From NCBI GenBank assembly GCA_945787805.1, contig CALZID010000005.1, positions 61,381-125,380 on the forward strand: DNA of 64,000 nucleotides, given 5' to 3'. The stretch is from an uncultured Clostridia bacterium (GTDB lineage Bacteria; Bacillota; Clostridia; Oscillospirales; Acutalibacteraceae). A program made the translations under genes and the position numbers. The first letter of the stretch is position 1, and each line of letters opens with the position of its first letter. The notes beneath the pieces were generated by a model. It ran no database searches, was not told where the DNA came from, and worked only from the letters and a program-made list of their open reading frames with translations. Of this stretch, positions 1 to 8,492 are shown piece by piece.

Positions 1-548
1 TGAATGTGCCTGACCCATACGGCGGAAGTCTTGAAGCTTATGAAAGCTGCGCAAAACAAATTGAAAGCTGTTTTCCGCAAATACTTGAAAAAATCAGTGA
101 AATTCCAACAATTACTCCCATGACCGAAGAAGACATTACAGAGCTTGCATACCTTGAAAAAATGTGTTTTTCTGAGCCGTGGAGTGCCGAGTCTTTAAAG
201 GACGAGCTTTATAACGATACAGCGAGATTTTTCGTGCTTAAAAATGACGGAAAAGTTTTAGGTTATATCGGCGCCAACAATATTTGCGGTGAAGTTTATA
301 TAACCAATGTGGCGGTATTCCCCGAAAGTCGCGGCAAAGGTTACGGCAGAATGCTTGTGAACCGTTTAATTTTACAAAGTCAGCTTGAAAATGCAAATTT
401 TGTAACACTGGAAGTGCGAAAATCCAACGAAAATGCTATTACACTCTATGAAAAATGCGGATTTAAAAAGATAGGTGAGCGAAAGAATTTTTATTCAAAT
501 CCCACCGAAGACGGACTTATATATACACTTTATTTTAAGGAAGTATAA
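1..548 (+). CDS. Phosphatase C-terminus fused to RimI-type N-acetyltransferase (5' partial)
   Basis: The frame is open to the left edge, so the true start lies outside the window. The first ~30 visible residues (VPDPYGGSLEAY...) match the C-terminal end of low-molecular-weight protein tyrosine/arginine phosphatases, where the Asp of the DP motif is the general acid. From about position 120 (ATG, no convincing ribosome site) a GNAT acetyltransferase follows, with the typical RimI FSEPWS segment, the acetyl-CoA loop ESRGKGYG and the NAITLYEKCGF end. RimI acetylates the N-terminus of ribosomal protein S18. tsaD starts 3 bases after the stop, the usual rimI-tsaD order. The fusion is read directly from the uninterrupted frame; the phosphatase assignment rests on a short tail. 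Confidence 0.78.
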   Translation, partial: NVPDPYGGSLEAYESCAKQIESCFPQILEKISEIPTITPMTEEDITELAYLEKMCFSEPWSAESLKDELYNDTARFFVLKNDGKVLGYIGANNICGEVYITNVAVFPESRGKGYGRMLVNRLILQSQLENANFVTLEVRKSNENAITLYEKCGFKKIGERKNFYSNPTEDGLIYTLYFKEV

Positions 549-550
549 CT

Positions 551-1570
551 ATGAAAATTTTAAGCATAGAAAGCTCATGTGACGAAACTGCGGCGGCTGT
601 TGTAAAAGACGGTCGGGAAGTTTTATCAAATGTAGTTTCGACACAAATTGAAAAGCATAAAATATTCGGCGGAGTTGTGCCTGAAATAGCGTCAAGATTA
701 CATACCGAAAACATATCTTGGGTAGTTGAAAAAGCACTCACAGATGCCGGTGTTACCCTTGATGATATTGATGCAATCGCAGTAACTTATGCACCGGGGC
801 TTATCGGGGCTTTGTTGGTCGGTGTAAACTATGCAAAAGGACTGAGCCTTGCAAGCGGAAAACCCTTAGTCCCCGTTCATCATCTGCGTTCGCATATTGC
901 GGCAAATTATATCACTCACAAAGATTTAAAACCGCCGTTTATGTGCCTTACGGTGTCGGGCGGTAACACACTTCTTTGCAAGGTTAATAACTATACAGAT
1001 TTTGAAGTTGTGGGCAGAACCCGTGACGATGCGGCGGGTGAAGCGATGGACAAAGCGGCACGAACCTTGGGACTTCCATATCCCGGCGGTGTGAATTTAG
1101 ATAAAATCTCAAAAAACGGGGATAATAAAAAATATAAGTTCCCAAAGCCCAGAGTTGACGGAAGTCCTTTGGATTTCAGTTTTTCGGGACTTAAAACATC
1201 GGTTATAAACCTTGTTCATAATGCGGAGCAAAAGGGTGAAGAAATAAACCCTGCCGATGTGGGCGCATCATTTATAAATGCAGTTGTAGACTCACTTTGC
1301 GAGAATACAGAAAAAGCGATGGCAATGTATAGTGAAAAAACTCTTGTGTTAGCAGGGGGAGTTTCGGCAAACTCCGTGCTTCGCAGCCGAATGGAAGCTC
1401 TTGCAAAAGAAAAGGGATGGACTCTCTATTTGCCCGATTTATCTCTCTGCGGTGATAATGCTGCGATGGTTGGCGCTCAAGGCTTTTTTGAGTATAAAAA
1501 GGGGCAGATAGCCACAATGGCGCTTAACGGAAAGGCAACTGCGGATATTTCTCTTGCCTATGAAGAATAA
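551..1570 (+). CDS. tsaD: tRNA threonylcarbamoyladenosine transferase subunit TsaD
   Basis: TsaD transfers the threonylcarbamoyl group onto A37 of ANN-decoding tRNAs, acting with TsaB and TsaE in the cytoplasm. The protein has 339 residues, normal for the family. It begins with the ASKHA-fold signature (LSIESSCDETAAAVV), carries the metal-binding H-x3-H pair at H111/H115 (HHLRSH) and the nucleotide-binding VSGGNT and LAGGVSANS segments. The start ATG follows the rimI stop by 2 bases with AAGGAAG upstream, so the two genes are co-transcribed. Confidence 0.97.
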   Translation: MKILSIESSCDETAAAVVKDGREVLSNVVSTQIEKHKIFGGVVPEIASRLHTENISWVVEKALTDAGVTLDDIDAIAVTYAPGLIGALLVGVNYAKGLSLASGKPLVPVHHLRSHIAANYITHKDLKPPFMCLTVSGGNTLLCKVNNYTDFEVVGRTRDDAAGEAMDKAARTLGLPYPGGVNLDKISKNGDNKKYKFPKPRVDGSPLDFSFSGLKTSVINLVHNAEQKGEEINPADVGASFINAVVDSLCENTEKAMAMYSEKTLVLAGGVSANSVLRSRMEALAKEKGWTLYLPDLSLCGDNAAMVGAQGFFEYKKGQIATMALNGKATADISLAYEE

Positions 1571-1630
1571 AATCTGTATGAATATATAAAATATGGGCGC
1601 TGAATTGACAAATTTTTAACATTTTAACTA

Positions 1631-1659
1631 TTGAATAATTTGGATAATTAAGGTATAAT
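1631..1659 (+). promoter_or_regulatory. Predicted promoter of pckG
   Basis: TTGAAT (1631-1636), a 17-base spacer and TATAAT (1654-1659) lie in the AT-rich gap between tsaD and PEP carboxykinase. This leaves a leader of about 70 bases. No obvious terminator follows tsaD, so read-through is possible. Confidence 0.6.
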
Positions 1660-1736
1660 AACTACAACAAAATTAAAATAGGTAAATTTGGACTGATTTT
1701 GTAATCAAATGAATTTATATAAAGGAGCTAATGTAT

Positions 1737-3524
1737 ATGGCACTCACAACTAACAAGAGTATCCTTGAATGGATTGACAAACAGGTTGAACTTGTTAAGC
1801 CCGACAATATTGTCTGGATTGACGGTTCAGAAGAACAGCTTGAAGCACTTCGTGCAGAAGCTTGCGCAACAGGAGAAATGGTAAAACTCAACGAAGAGCT
1901 TCTTCCCGGTTGCTACTATCACAGAACAAAGCCCAACGATGTTGCCCGTGTAGAAGACAGAACTCTCATCTGTTCAAAGAAAGAAGAAGACGCAGGCCCG
2001 ACAAACCACTGGATGGACCCTGAAAAAGCATACGCAATGCTTTATGATATTGCAAGAGACAGCTATAAGGGAAGAACAATGTATGTTATTCCTTATTCAA
2101 TGGGACCTGTCGGCTCACCCCTTGCAAAAGTCGGTATTGAGCTTACAGACTCAATCTATGTTGTTCTTAACATGGCAATTATGACTCGTGTCGGCAAAAA
2201 AGTTATGGAAGCACTTGGCGACAGTAATGACTGGGTTCGCGGACTTCACTGCAAATGCGATGTTGACCCTGAAAAGAGATGGATTTGCCAATTCCCCGAA
2301 GACAACACAATTATTTCAGTTAACTCTGCCTACGGCGGAAATGTTCTTCTCGGTAAAAAGTGCTTTGCTCTTCGTATTGCTTCATATCAAGGTAAAAACG
2401 AAGGCTGGCAGGCAGAACACATGCTCATTCTCGGTATCGAAAATCCAAAGGGCGAAGTTAAATATATCTGTGCCGCATTCCCGTCGGCTTGCGGTAAAAC
2501 AAACCTTGCAATGCTTATTCCACCCGAAGGCTATCAGAAAAAGGGCTATAAAGTTTGGTGCGTAGGCGACGATATTTCTTGGATTAGAAAAGGTCCTGAC
2601 GGCAGACTCTATGCTATCAACCCCGAAAACGGCTTCTTCGGTGTAGCACCGGGTACAAATGTTAAGTCAAACCCCAATGCTCTCGCTTCAACAAAGAAGG
2701 GCACAATCTTTACAAATGTTGCGCTCAATCTTGACAATAACACAGTATGGTGGGAAGGTCTTGACAAGAATCCGCCTGTAAACGCAGAAGAATGGACAGG
2801 TATTAAGACAAACGGTGTAGAATGGAAAGCAGAAGGCAAAAACCTTGCTCATCCGAACTCTCGTTTTACAGCACCTGCTGTAAACTGCCCGTGCATCAGC
2901 TCTGAATTTGAAAATCCCGCAGGCGTTCCGATTTCAGCATTCGTATTCGGCGGCCGCCGTGCAAAACTTGCTCCCCTTGTTTATCAGTCAAGAGACTGGA
3001 ATCACGGTGTATTCGTAGGTTCAATTATGGCATCGGAAACTACTGCCGCTGCCGCAGGTGCAGTCGGTGTTGTTCGTCGTGACCCGATGGCTATGCTTCC
3101 GTTCTGCGGTTACAATATGGGTGACTATTGGCAACATTGGATTGACATCGGTAAGACACTTGACCCGGATAAAGCACCGAAAATCTTCAATGTAAACTGG
3201 TTCAGAAAAGACGATGAAGGCAACTTTATGTGGCCGGGCTTCGGTGATAATCTTCGTGTTCTCGAATGGATTATCAAGCGCTGTGAAGGCGAAGTTGACG
3301 CTCAGGAAACTCCAATCGGTTATTTGCCCTATGCAAAAGATATTAACCTTGAAGGTCTTGAAGGTGAAGTCAGCATTGAATCACTTGAAAGCATTCTTGA
3401 TGTTGATAAGGAGCTTTGGAGCAAAGAAGCAGAGGGAATTGAAGAATTCTACGCAAAATTCGGCGACAAGCTTCCCGAAACACTTAAAGCAGAGCTTGAT
3501 ACTCTTAAAGCAAATCTTAAATAA
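1737..3524 (+). CDS. pckG: Phosphoenolpyruvate carboxykinase (GTP)
   Basis: The enzyme interconverts oxaloacetate + GTP and phosphoenolpyruvate + CO2 + GDP. In anaerobes it often runs toward oxaloacetate. About 595 residues, the normal length of the GTP class. Visible motifs are the P-loop FPSACGKTN (about residues 248-256), the metal-binding VGDDISWIR and the guanine-site region NWFRKDDEGNFMWPGFGDN. Two in-frame ATGs exist (1731 and 1737). GGAG at 1724-1727 is only 3 bases from the first and 9 from the second, so 1737 is preferred. It stands alone behind its own promoter, and a hairpin follows. Confidence 0.96.
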   Translation: MALTTNKSILEWIDKQVELVKPDNIVWIDGSEEQLEALRAEACATGEMVKLNEELLPGCYYHRTKPNDVARVEDRTLICSKKEEDAGPTNHWMDPEKAYAMLYDIARDSYKGRTMYVIPYSMGPVGSPLAKVGIELTDSIYVVLNMAIMTRVGKKVMEALGDSNDWVRGLHCKCDVDPEKRWICQFPEDNTIISVNSAYGGNVLLGKKCFALRIASYQGKNEGWQAEHMLILGIENPKGEVKYICAAFPSACGKTNLAMLIPPEGYQKKGYKVWCVGDDISWIRKGPDGRLYAINPENGFFGVAPGTNVKSNPNALASTKKGTIFTNVALNLDNNTVWWEGLDKNPPVNAEEWTGIKTNGVEWKAEGKNLAHPNSRFTAPAVNCPCISSEFENPAGVPISAFVFGGRRAKLAPLVYQSRDWNHGVFVGSIMASETTAAAAGAVGVVRRDPMAMLPFCGYNMGDYWQHWIDIGKTLDPDKAPKIFNVNWFRKDDEGNFMWPGFGDNLRVLEWIIKRCEGEVDAQETPIGYLPYAKDINLEGLEGEVSIESLESILDVDKELWSKEAEGIEEFYAKFGDKLPETLKAELDTLKANLK

Positions 3525-3539
3525 GTTAAATAATGATGA

Positions 3540-3567
3540 AACAGCCGCCTTGCAAAGGGCGGCTGTT
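3540..3567 (+). terminator. Hairpin after pckG (no T-run)
   Basis: Perfect 10-base arms AACAGCCGCC / GGCGGCTGTT enclose an 8-base loop just after the pckG stop. No uridine tract follows, so it may act as an mRNA 3' stabiliser or weak terminator. The hairpin also argues against starting the next gene at the ATGs at 3533/3536. Confidence 0.6.
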
Positions 3568-3580
3568 CTCGGTGATAAAT

Positions 3581-4705
3581 ATGGAACTTAAATTCAAAGA
3601 CGGAAAATTTCGCATAATGCAGATTGCAGATACGCAGGACACAAGTTGGACTTCTCCCGACACTGTAAACTTTATTCGCTGTGCTGTAAAAAAAGCACAA
3701 CCCGATTTAGTGGTATTCAGCGGTGACCAGTTGAAAGGATACGGAATAACCTTTAACATAGGCGACAGAAAAGCAAATCCGAAGCTTGCCATTGACAATC
3801 TTTTAAAGCCCCTTGATGAAATGAATATACCCTTTACTTTCATATTCGGTAATCACGACCATCAATGCGCAGCCGATAAAAAGCAACAGCTTGAAATTTA
3901 TAAAGAACATGAAAACTGCCTTGCTTTCAATGCGGACGACACTCTTGACGGTTATGCTAATCATAATCTTTTAGTTATGGGTGAAGACGGAAAACCGAAA
4001 CTCAATGTGCTTTTGATTGACAGTCTGACAATGAGCCTTAAAGGTAATTGCACATCTTTATCGAAAAATCAAATCGAGTGGTATAAAAAGCTTCGTGACG
4101 AATTAAAAGAAAAATACGGAGATTATGTTCCCACAATGGTATTTCAGCATATTCCCGTACCTGAAATTTGGAATTTACTTATGGAAGTCCCAAAGAAAAA
4201 GGGTGTTTCAACGGGATACCGCGAACATGCGGGCAAATTCTTTGATTTAAACCCCGAATATTGCGAAATCAATAGCCGTTCTTTTGTGTGGGAAACTCCG
4301 TCAACACTAAAAGGAATGGACGAATTTGAGGCTATGAACGAAAAAGGCGATGTGTTTGCGATGTTTTTCGGTCACGACCACAATAACTCTTTTGTGGGCG
4401 AATATAAGGGCGTGAAAATGGGCTACACCCAAGGCTGCGGATTTAATGTTTACGGGCCCGCAGAGAAAAGGGGAGTGCGCATTTTCGATTTCGATGAAAA
4501 CGATGTTAAGAATTTTGATACTACCACAATTGAGATTAAAGATTTACCCGAGTTTAAAGTTACTAAGAAAATCCGTTATAATGCTTATACTTATGCGCCC
4601 AACAGCTTTGATGCGGCACTACCCCTTATCAAATGCGCAGTTGCAGGTGTCGTAGCAACAGTAGGACTTGTCACTGCAACAAAGATTATTAAGAAAAAGA
4701 AATAA
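3581..4705 (+). CDS. Calcineurin-like metallophosphoesterase with C-terminal membrane anchor
   Basis: A predicted metal-dependent phosphoesterase of about 374 residues. The dinuclear-metal motifs are in order: ADTQD near the N-terminus, SGDQLKG, FGNHDHQ, a QHIPVPE histidine and FFGHDHNN. The substrate is unknown; relatives include purple-acid-phosphatase-like and nucleotide phosphatases. There is no N-terminal signal, but the last ~30 residues form one hydrophobic segment (ALPLIKCAVAGVVATVGLV) followed by a lysine-rich tail, suggesting a tail-anchored protein. The start at 3581 lies after the pckG hairpin; an upstream ATG would translate through it. Transcription may come from the pckG promoter. 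Confidence 0.82.
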   Translation: MELKFKDGKFRIMQIADTQDTSWTSPDTVNFIRCAVKKAQPDLVVFSGDQLKGYGITFNIGDRKANPKLAIDNLLKPLDEMNIPFTFIFGNHDHQCAADKKQQLEIYKEHENCLAFNADDTLDGYANHNLLVMGEDGKPKLNVLLIDSLTMSLKGNCTSLSKNQIEWYKKLRDELKEKYGDYVPTMVFQHIPVPEIWNLLMEVPKKKGVSTGYREHAGKFFDLNPEYCEINSRSFVWETPSTLKGMDEFEAMNEKGDVFAMFFGHDHNNSFVGEYKGVKMGYTQGCGFNVYGPAEKRGVRIFDFDENDVKNFDTTTIEIKDLPEFKVTKKIRYNAYTYAPNSFDAALPLIKCAVAGVVATVGLVTATKIIKKKK

Positions 4706-4720
4706 AGAAGAATATAACAA

Positions 4721-4758
4721 AAACACCACCCTGTCAAAAAGTGAATAGGGTGGTGTTT
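4721..4758. terminator. Bidirectional terminator
   Basis: Twelve-base inverted repeat (AAACACCACCCT / AGGGTGGTGTTT) with A-tract on one side and T-rich sequence on the other, between the convergent phosphoesterase and EamA pseudogene. It can serve both strands. Confidence 0.85.
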
Positions 4759-4761
4759 AGT

Positions 4762-5174
4762 TTATAGAACCATAACAATTGTGCCGATACCAATCAAAAT
4801 ACAGCCTATCAGCGATTTGGCAGTAAATTCTTCATGTAAAAATACAAAGGATAGCACTAATGTAATAACTACACTCAGCTTATCAATGGGTACAACCTTT
4901 GAAACATCTCCTATTTGTAATGCTTTGTAATAGCAAAGCCACGAAGCCCCCGTTGCCAGTCCTGACAGAATCAAGAAAATCCAACTCTTTGGTTTAATTT
5001 CTAACAAACCGTTTTGGGCACTTGTCAAAAAGACCATTCCCAAGACATCGCAACTACAACGACTGTTCTGATTGCGGTTGCAAGAGTTGAGTTTATTCCG
5101 TCAATCCCGATTTTTGCAAGTATTGAAGTGAGTGCTGCAAATATCGCAGACAGTAACGCAAACACAAACCACAT
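4762..5174 (-). pseudogene. Frameshifted EamA/DMT-family small transporter
   Basis: Two overlapping minus-strand frames together encode one ~140-residue EamA (drug/metabolite transporter) protein. The first runs from ATG 5174 (MWFVFALLSAIFAALTSIL...) to a stop at 5027-5025. The second continues the same protein (GMVFLTSAQNGL... to VLSFVFLHEEF and a final TM) in the next frame. The break is in a G-run near 5040-5045 (TCTTGGGAATGG), where one additional G would restore a continuous four-helix protein. Either the gene is inactivated, or it is phase-variable, or this is an assembly error in a homopolymer. The 311-bp inverted-ended repeat lies directly upstream. Confidence 0.8.
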
Positions 5175-5254
5175 AAAATATCATCTGCCTTAACTCTTTC
5201 ATTAAATTCAAGTATAGCAGTAAAATATGGAAAAGTCCACTATCCGCACAAAAA

Positions 5255-5565
5255 AACACCCCAAGAATATATGCCGAGCACTGGTAAGGCAGTGTTTGTT
5301 TCTCGGGCAAAAATTCCCCGTATTATTGCCAAAAAGTCTCACAAGGCGTTAGCCTTGCATCGTTTTTTGGCTTCAATACAAGAAATTTTGTGCTCCTACG
5401 AAACTGCGAAGCACTTTAAAATATAAATTTTGGATGCAAGAAAAGGCAAATCCCCCCGATAATGCTGACGCATATCGTGGGGGATTTAACGCATTATTGC
5501 GCCAAAAGTTCATGTTTTAAAGAAATACTTCCTTATCAGTGCTCGGCATAAATTCTCAGGGTGTT
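5255..5565. repeat. MITE-like element with 43-bp terminal inverted repeats
   Basis: The ends 5255-5297 and 5523-5565 are inverted copies of each other, 43 bases with 6 mismatches and the shared core TATGCCGAGCACTG. The interior has no credible gene but contains further hairpins: CAAGGC-GTTA-GCCTTG (5342-5357), GTGCT...AGCAC near 5390-5414, and a strong stem formed by 5449-5460 and 5474-5486 (AATCCCCC / GGGGGATT). It fills most of the 403-base gap between the EamA remnant and the foldase gene. It may be a non-autonomous mobile element or a structured RNA. Confidence 0.65.
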
Positions 5566-5577
5566 AAAAAACTTATT

Positions 5578-7299
5578 TTAAGAGTTTGATGATGATAAAG
5601 CCAAAAGCTTTTCAATGTGCTTTGTTTCAGTGTTCATAGCCCATTTTGTAACAAGTGAGTCAGACTTAACAGAAGCTGTGAGCTTATCAATGTTTTCCGC
5701 ATAGAAAGCTTCAATCTTTTCGTTAAGGATTGTTGATTTTACAGTTTCTGACCATTTAACGCCTGTTGCCTTTGCATAGTACATTACATGATAGCCGTAA
5801 TCTGTTTCGATGATGCCTGTGTCACCGGCCTTGCGGCTTTCGTCAAGATACCAATCTTTAAAAGGCTGTACAAAGCTTGTGTCTGAATTTAAGTCTTCAT
5901 AAAGACCGCCGTTGTCTTTTGAACCCGGGTCTTCACTCTTCTCTTTTGCAAGAGCTGCGAAGTTTTCTTCTGTCGGATTTTTAAGGTATTCGTCAAGAAT
6001 AGCCTGAGCCTTTGCTTTGTATTCCGCTTTTTCATCACTTGTAAGCTCTTTTGTTTCGCCTGTTTCTTCATCTTTGGGGAAAGAAACAAGAATATGTCTT
6101 ACAGAATGTGAATTTATGCTCATATCTTTGTAGGGAAGAGCAACTACATATAAGATACAGTATGCGCCGTCACCTAAGTCGATTACGGTTTTGTCGCCGA
6201 CTTTGCGCGCATCGTCATAAACCCATTTTGCCGATTCTTCACTTACTTGTGTAATTTCAGCGTATGTAGCGGCACTGTAATCGGTAACTTCGTCGGGGTC
6301 GTCTTTACTCTCGCTGTCAGCACTCAAAATTGCTTTTTTAGCTTCAGCGATGAATGTTTCTTCGTCCTTTATATTTGCAAGAAATGCGTCTGCTTTTGCT
6401 TTTGCAGCTTCTTGTGCTTTCTTTGTTGCTTCATTTTTTTCTTCATCAGTTGCATCGTCGCTGACTTTTACTTCATCTGCCTGAACTACATATAATCTGA
6501 CATCAACAAGGTCAAAACTGTCTTTTTCTGCATTATATTTTTCGTTGATATTTGCTTCTGTAATTGCAGCGGTTGTATCTGCTTCAAATTTTTCATAGTA
6601 TTTTTGAGCAAGTGTCTGGTCTATGTACATCTGGCGGAAAACCTTTTCATCAATACCGTTACCCAATTGCAAACGCAACCATCTGTCAAGAGAATAGTCA
6701 TTTTGCTTTGCGGTTTTGCGATATTCTTCAATTCCGTCGTCAATTTCTTTGATTTCATCTTCTGTAAGAGTGATACCCTCTTTTTCAGCCATAGAAACAA
6801 GATATTTGATTTCAACAATCTGGTTTGTTGCAAGATATCTCAATACATCTGCCCAAGTCGGATTTTCAACGCCTACAGCTTCAAGGTCAATACCGAGTGT
6901 TGCGGCAGTGTCGCTGCTGATTTCTTGCTTTGCGGGAGATTTTGTATAATCAAATCCCATATCCATACCGTATTGAGCATACTGCTGAGCAGTTGTGGCA
7001 ATATTATTCCAAACATTGAAATAGAAAAGATTAAATTCCGCAACGGTGAAATTGCAGCTTGTATTGTCTGCAACCTTAACTTTAATAACCTTTTGGGGAA
7101 CACCGAAGAAATTGAGAATTCCGCCGATGGCACCGATACCGATTGCAATTGCAAGAACAATGGCGATAACTTTGCCTACGGTTCTCTTTGCTTTTGAAAG
7201 CTGCGGAGATTTTTTAGCCTTTTTTTCTGCTTCCTTTGCAAGTCTGGCTTTACGCTCTTCACGATAAATCTCTGCTTGAGACTTGTTGTTGTTTTCCAT
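5578..7299 (-). CDS. PrsA/SurA-type peptidylprolyl isomerase, membrane-anchored
   Basis: Predicted extracytoplasmic foldase of about 573 residues. After a charged cytoplasmic N-terminus (lysine/alanine-rich to residue ~40) comes one hydrophobic segment (VIAIVLAIAIGIGAIGGIL). A long SurA-N-like helical region follows, then a parvulin domain with VRHILVSF, EENFAALAKEKSEDPGS, NGGLYEDL and ETDYGYHVMYY. There is no lipobox Cys, so it is signal-anchored rather than a lipoprotein. Start 7299 is chosen because AAAGGTGG (7308-7315) lies 8 bases upstream; the GTG at 7311 overlaps that site. It is monocistronic and divergent from the ROK kinase. Confidence 0.88.
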   Translation of the reverse strand: MENNNKSQAEIYREERKARLAKEAEKKAKKSPQLSKAKRTVGKVIAIVLAIAIGIGAIGGILNFFGVPQKVIKVKVADNTSCNFTVAEFNLFYFNVWNNIATTAQQYAQYGMDMGFDYTKSPAKQEISSDTAATLGIDLEAVGVENPTWADVLRYLATNQIVEIKYLVSMAEKEGITLTEDEIKEIDDGIEEYRKTAKQNDYSLDRWLRLQLGNGIDEKVFRQMYIDQTLAQKYYEKFEADTTAAITEANINEKYNAEKDSFDLVDVRLYVVQADEVKVSDDATDEEKNEATKKAQEAAKAKADAFLANIKDEETFIAEAKKAILSADSESKDDPDEVTDYSAATYAEITQVSEESAKWVYDDARKVGDKTVIDLGDGAYCILYVVALPYKDMSINSHSVRHILVSFPKDEETGETKELTSDEKAEYKAKAQAILDEYLKNPTEENFAALAKEKSEDPGSKDNGGLYEDLNSDTSFVQPFKDWYLDESRKAGDTGIIETDYGYHVMYYAKATGVKWSETVKSTILNEKIEAFYAENIDKLTASVKSDSLVTKWAMNTETKHIEKLLALSSSNS

Positions 7300-7502
7300 T
7301 GGAAAAACCACCTTTACATATCTTTATTTTACGATTAAATAAAAAAGCAATGAAAATTAGATATACTTTTTTACAGTAATGAACTTATTTTATACTATTT
7401 CAAAGAAATATACAAGTGAATTTTAAAAAATTAACATTTTATACAAAAAAATACGACAGTTTTTGTAAGGTATTTTTATTTCTAACTTTTTTGTTTTTAT
7501 TA

Positions 7503-7531
7503 TTGTAAATTTTTTAAATATATTATATAAT
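7503..7531 (+). promoter_or_regulatory. Predicted promoter of the ROK kinase-sialidase operon
   Basis: TTGTAA (7503-7508), 17 bases and TATAAT (7526-7531) precede the ROK gene by about 50 bases. The rest of the ~285-base divergent gap is AT-rich and shows no clear operator. Confidence 0.5.
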
Positions 7532-7584
7532 TAAAAATGTATAAAAAGTTATCAGAATATTTTTTCGGTTAGGAGACGGTTTTT

Positions 7585-8490
7585 ATGAAAATTATAGTCT
7601 TTGATGTGGGCGGAACAGCTATTAAATTCGGCATGGTTGACGAGAATTTTGAAATGATTTTTTCAGGAGAAATTCCAACGCAGGAATTTGAGCACAAAGG
7701 TAATATGGTAATGGCGGCTCTTGAATCAAGACTTGATGAATTCAGAGGGCGTTATGACGCAATCGGTGTTTCAACCGCAGGTCAAATTGATTATGCAAAC
7801 GGCAGAGTTGTAGGCGGCGTTGCCAACATTCCTAATTATTACGGTTCGGAAATCCGCAAGGTATTTGAAGACAAATATGAAGTGCCCGTGGCTGTTGATA
7901 ACGATGTTAACTGCGCCGGTATAGGTGAAGCACATTTCGGTGCGGCAAAGGGCTGTGATGATTTTCTTTGCTTAACTTACGGCACAGGCGTCGGCGGTTG
8001 TATTTATATGAACGGCGATGTTTACCGCGGTTCTAGGTTTGCAGCCGGCGAATTTGGTCACATGGCTACTCATAAGGACGGCAGAATGTGTACTTGCGGA
8101 AGAATAGGCTGCTATGAGGCTTATGCGGCTTGCCGTGTATTTACAGATGCGGTTTCAAAGCGTATGGGCAGACCGATGACGGGCCGTGAAATCTTTGAGC
8201 CCGAAAACATCAATAATCCAATCATTGTTGAAGAACTTGATAAATGGGAAGACGAGATAGCTCTCGGGCTTCGTAATCTCTGCTATATGTTCAACCCGAC
8301 TCTTATCGTTCTCGGTGGCGGAATTATGTCGGAAGATTTGATAATTAAGCATGTTAACGAGAAGCTCTATGCACAGTTAGAAGAAAACTATTTGCATGTT
8401 AAAGTAGTGAAGGCTCAGCTTCGCAATAAAGCGGGCATGTTCGGTGCGGCATATCTTGCAAATGAAAAATTGAAAACCTGGAGCAAATAA
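7585..8490 (+). CDS. ROK-family sugar kinase
   Basis: A 301-residue cytoplasmic kinase of the ROK family, which phosphorylates hexoses or N-acetyl-hexosamines with ATP. The phosphate-binding loop FDVGGTAIKFG is at the N-terminus, the catalytic Asp is in VDNDVNCAG (D107), and the zinc site is GEFGH (H159) plus C169, C171 and C176 (CTCGRIGC). Lack of a helix-turn-helix excludes a ROK repressor. It is followed after 2 bases by a sialidase-like gene, so N-acetylmannosamine kinase (NanK-like) is a plausible but unproven role. A good GGAG ribosome site precedes the ATG. Confidence 0.88.
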   Translation: MKIIVFDVGGTAIKFGMVDENFEMIFSGEIPTQEFEHKGNMVMAALESRLDEFRGRYDAIGVSTAGQIDYANGRVVGGVANIPNYYGSEIRKVFEDKYEVPVAVDNDVNCAGIGEAHFGAAKGCDDFLCLTYGTGVGGCIYMNGDVYRGSRFAAGEFGHMATHKDGRMCTCGRIGCYEAYAACRVFTDAVSKRMGRPMTGREIFEPENINNPIIVEELDKWEDEIALGLRNLCYMFNPTLIVLGGGIMSEDLIIKHVNEKLYAQLEENYLHVKVVKAQLRNKAGMFGAAYLANEKLKTWSK

Positions 8491-8492
8491 TT

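Noticed and set aside
5101-5310. Minus-strand frame of 69 residues upstream of EamA
   Set aside because: It overlaps the inverted-repeat element and the EamA N-terminus in another frame; no supporting features.
6604-7197. Plus-strand reading frame opposite the foldase gene
   Set aside because: Antisense shadow of a clear PrsA-type protein; no start site or family features.
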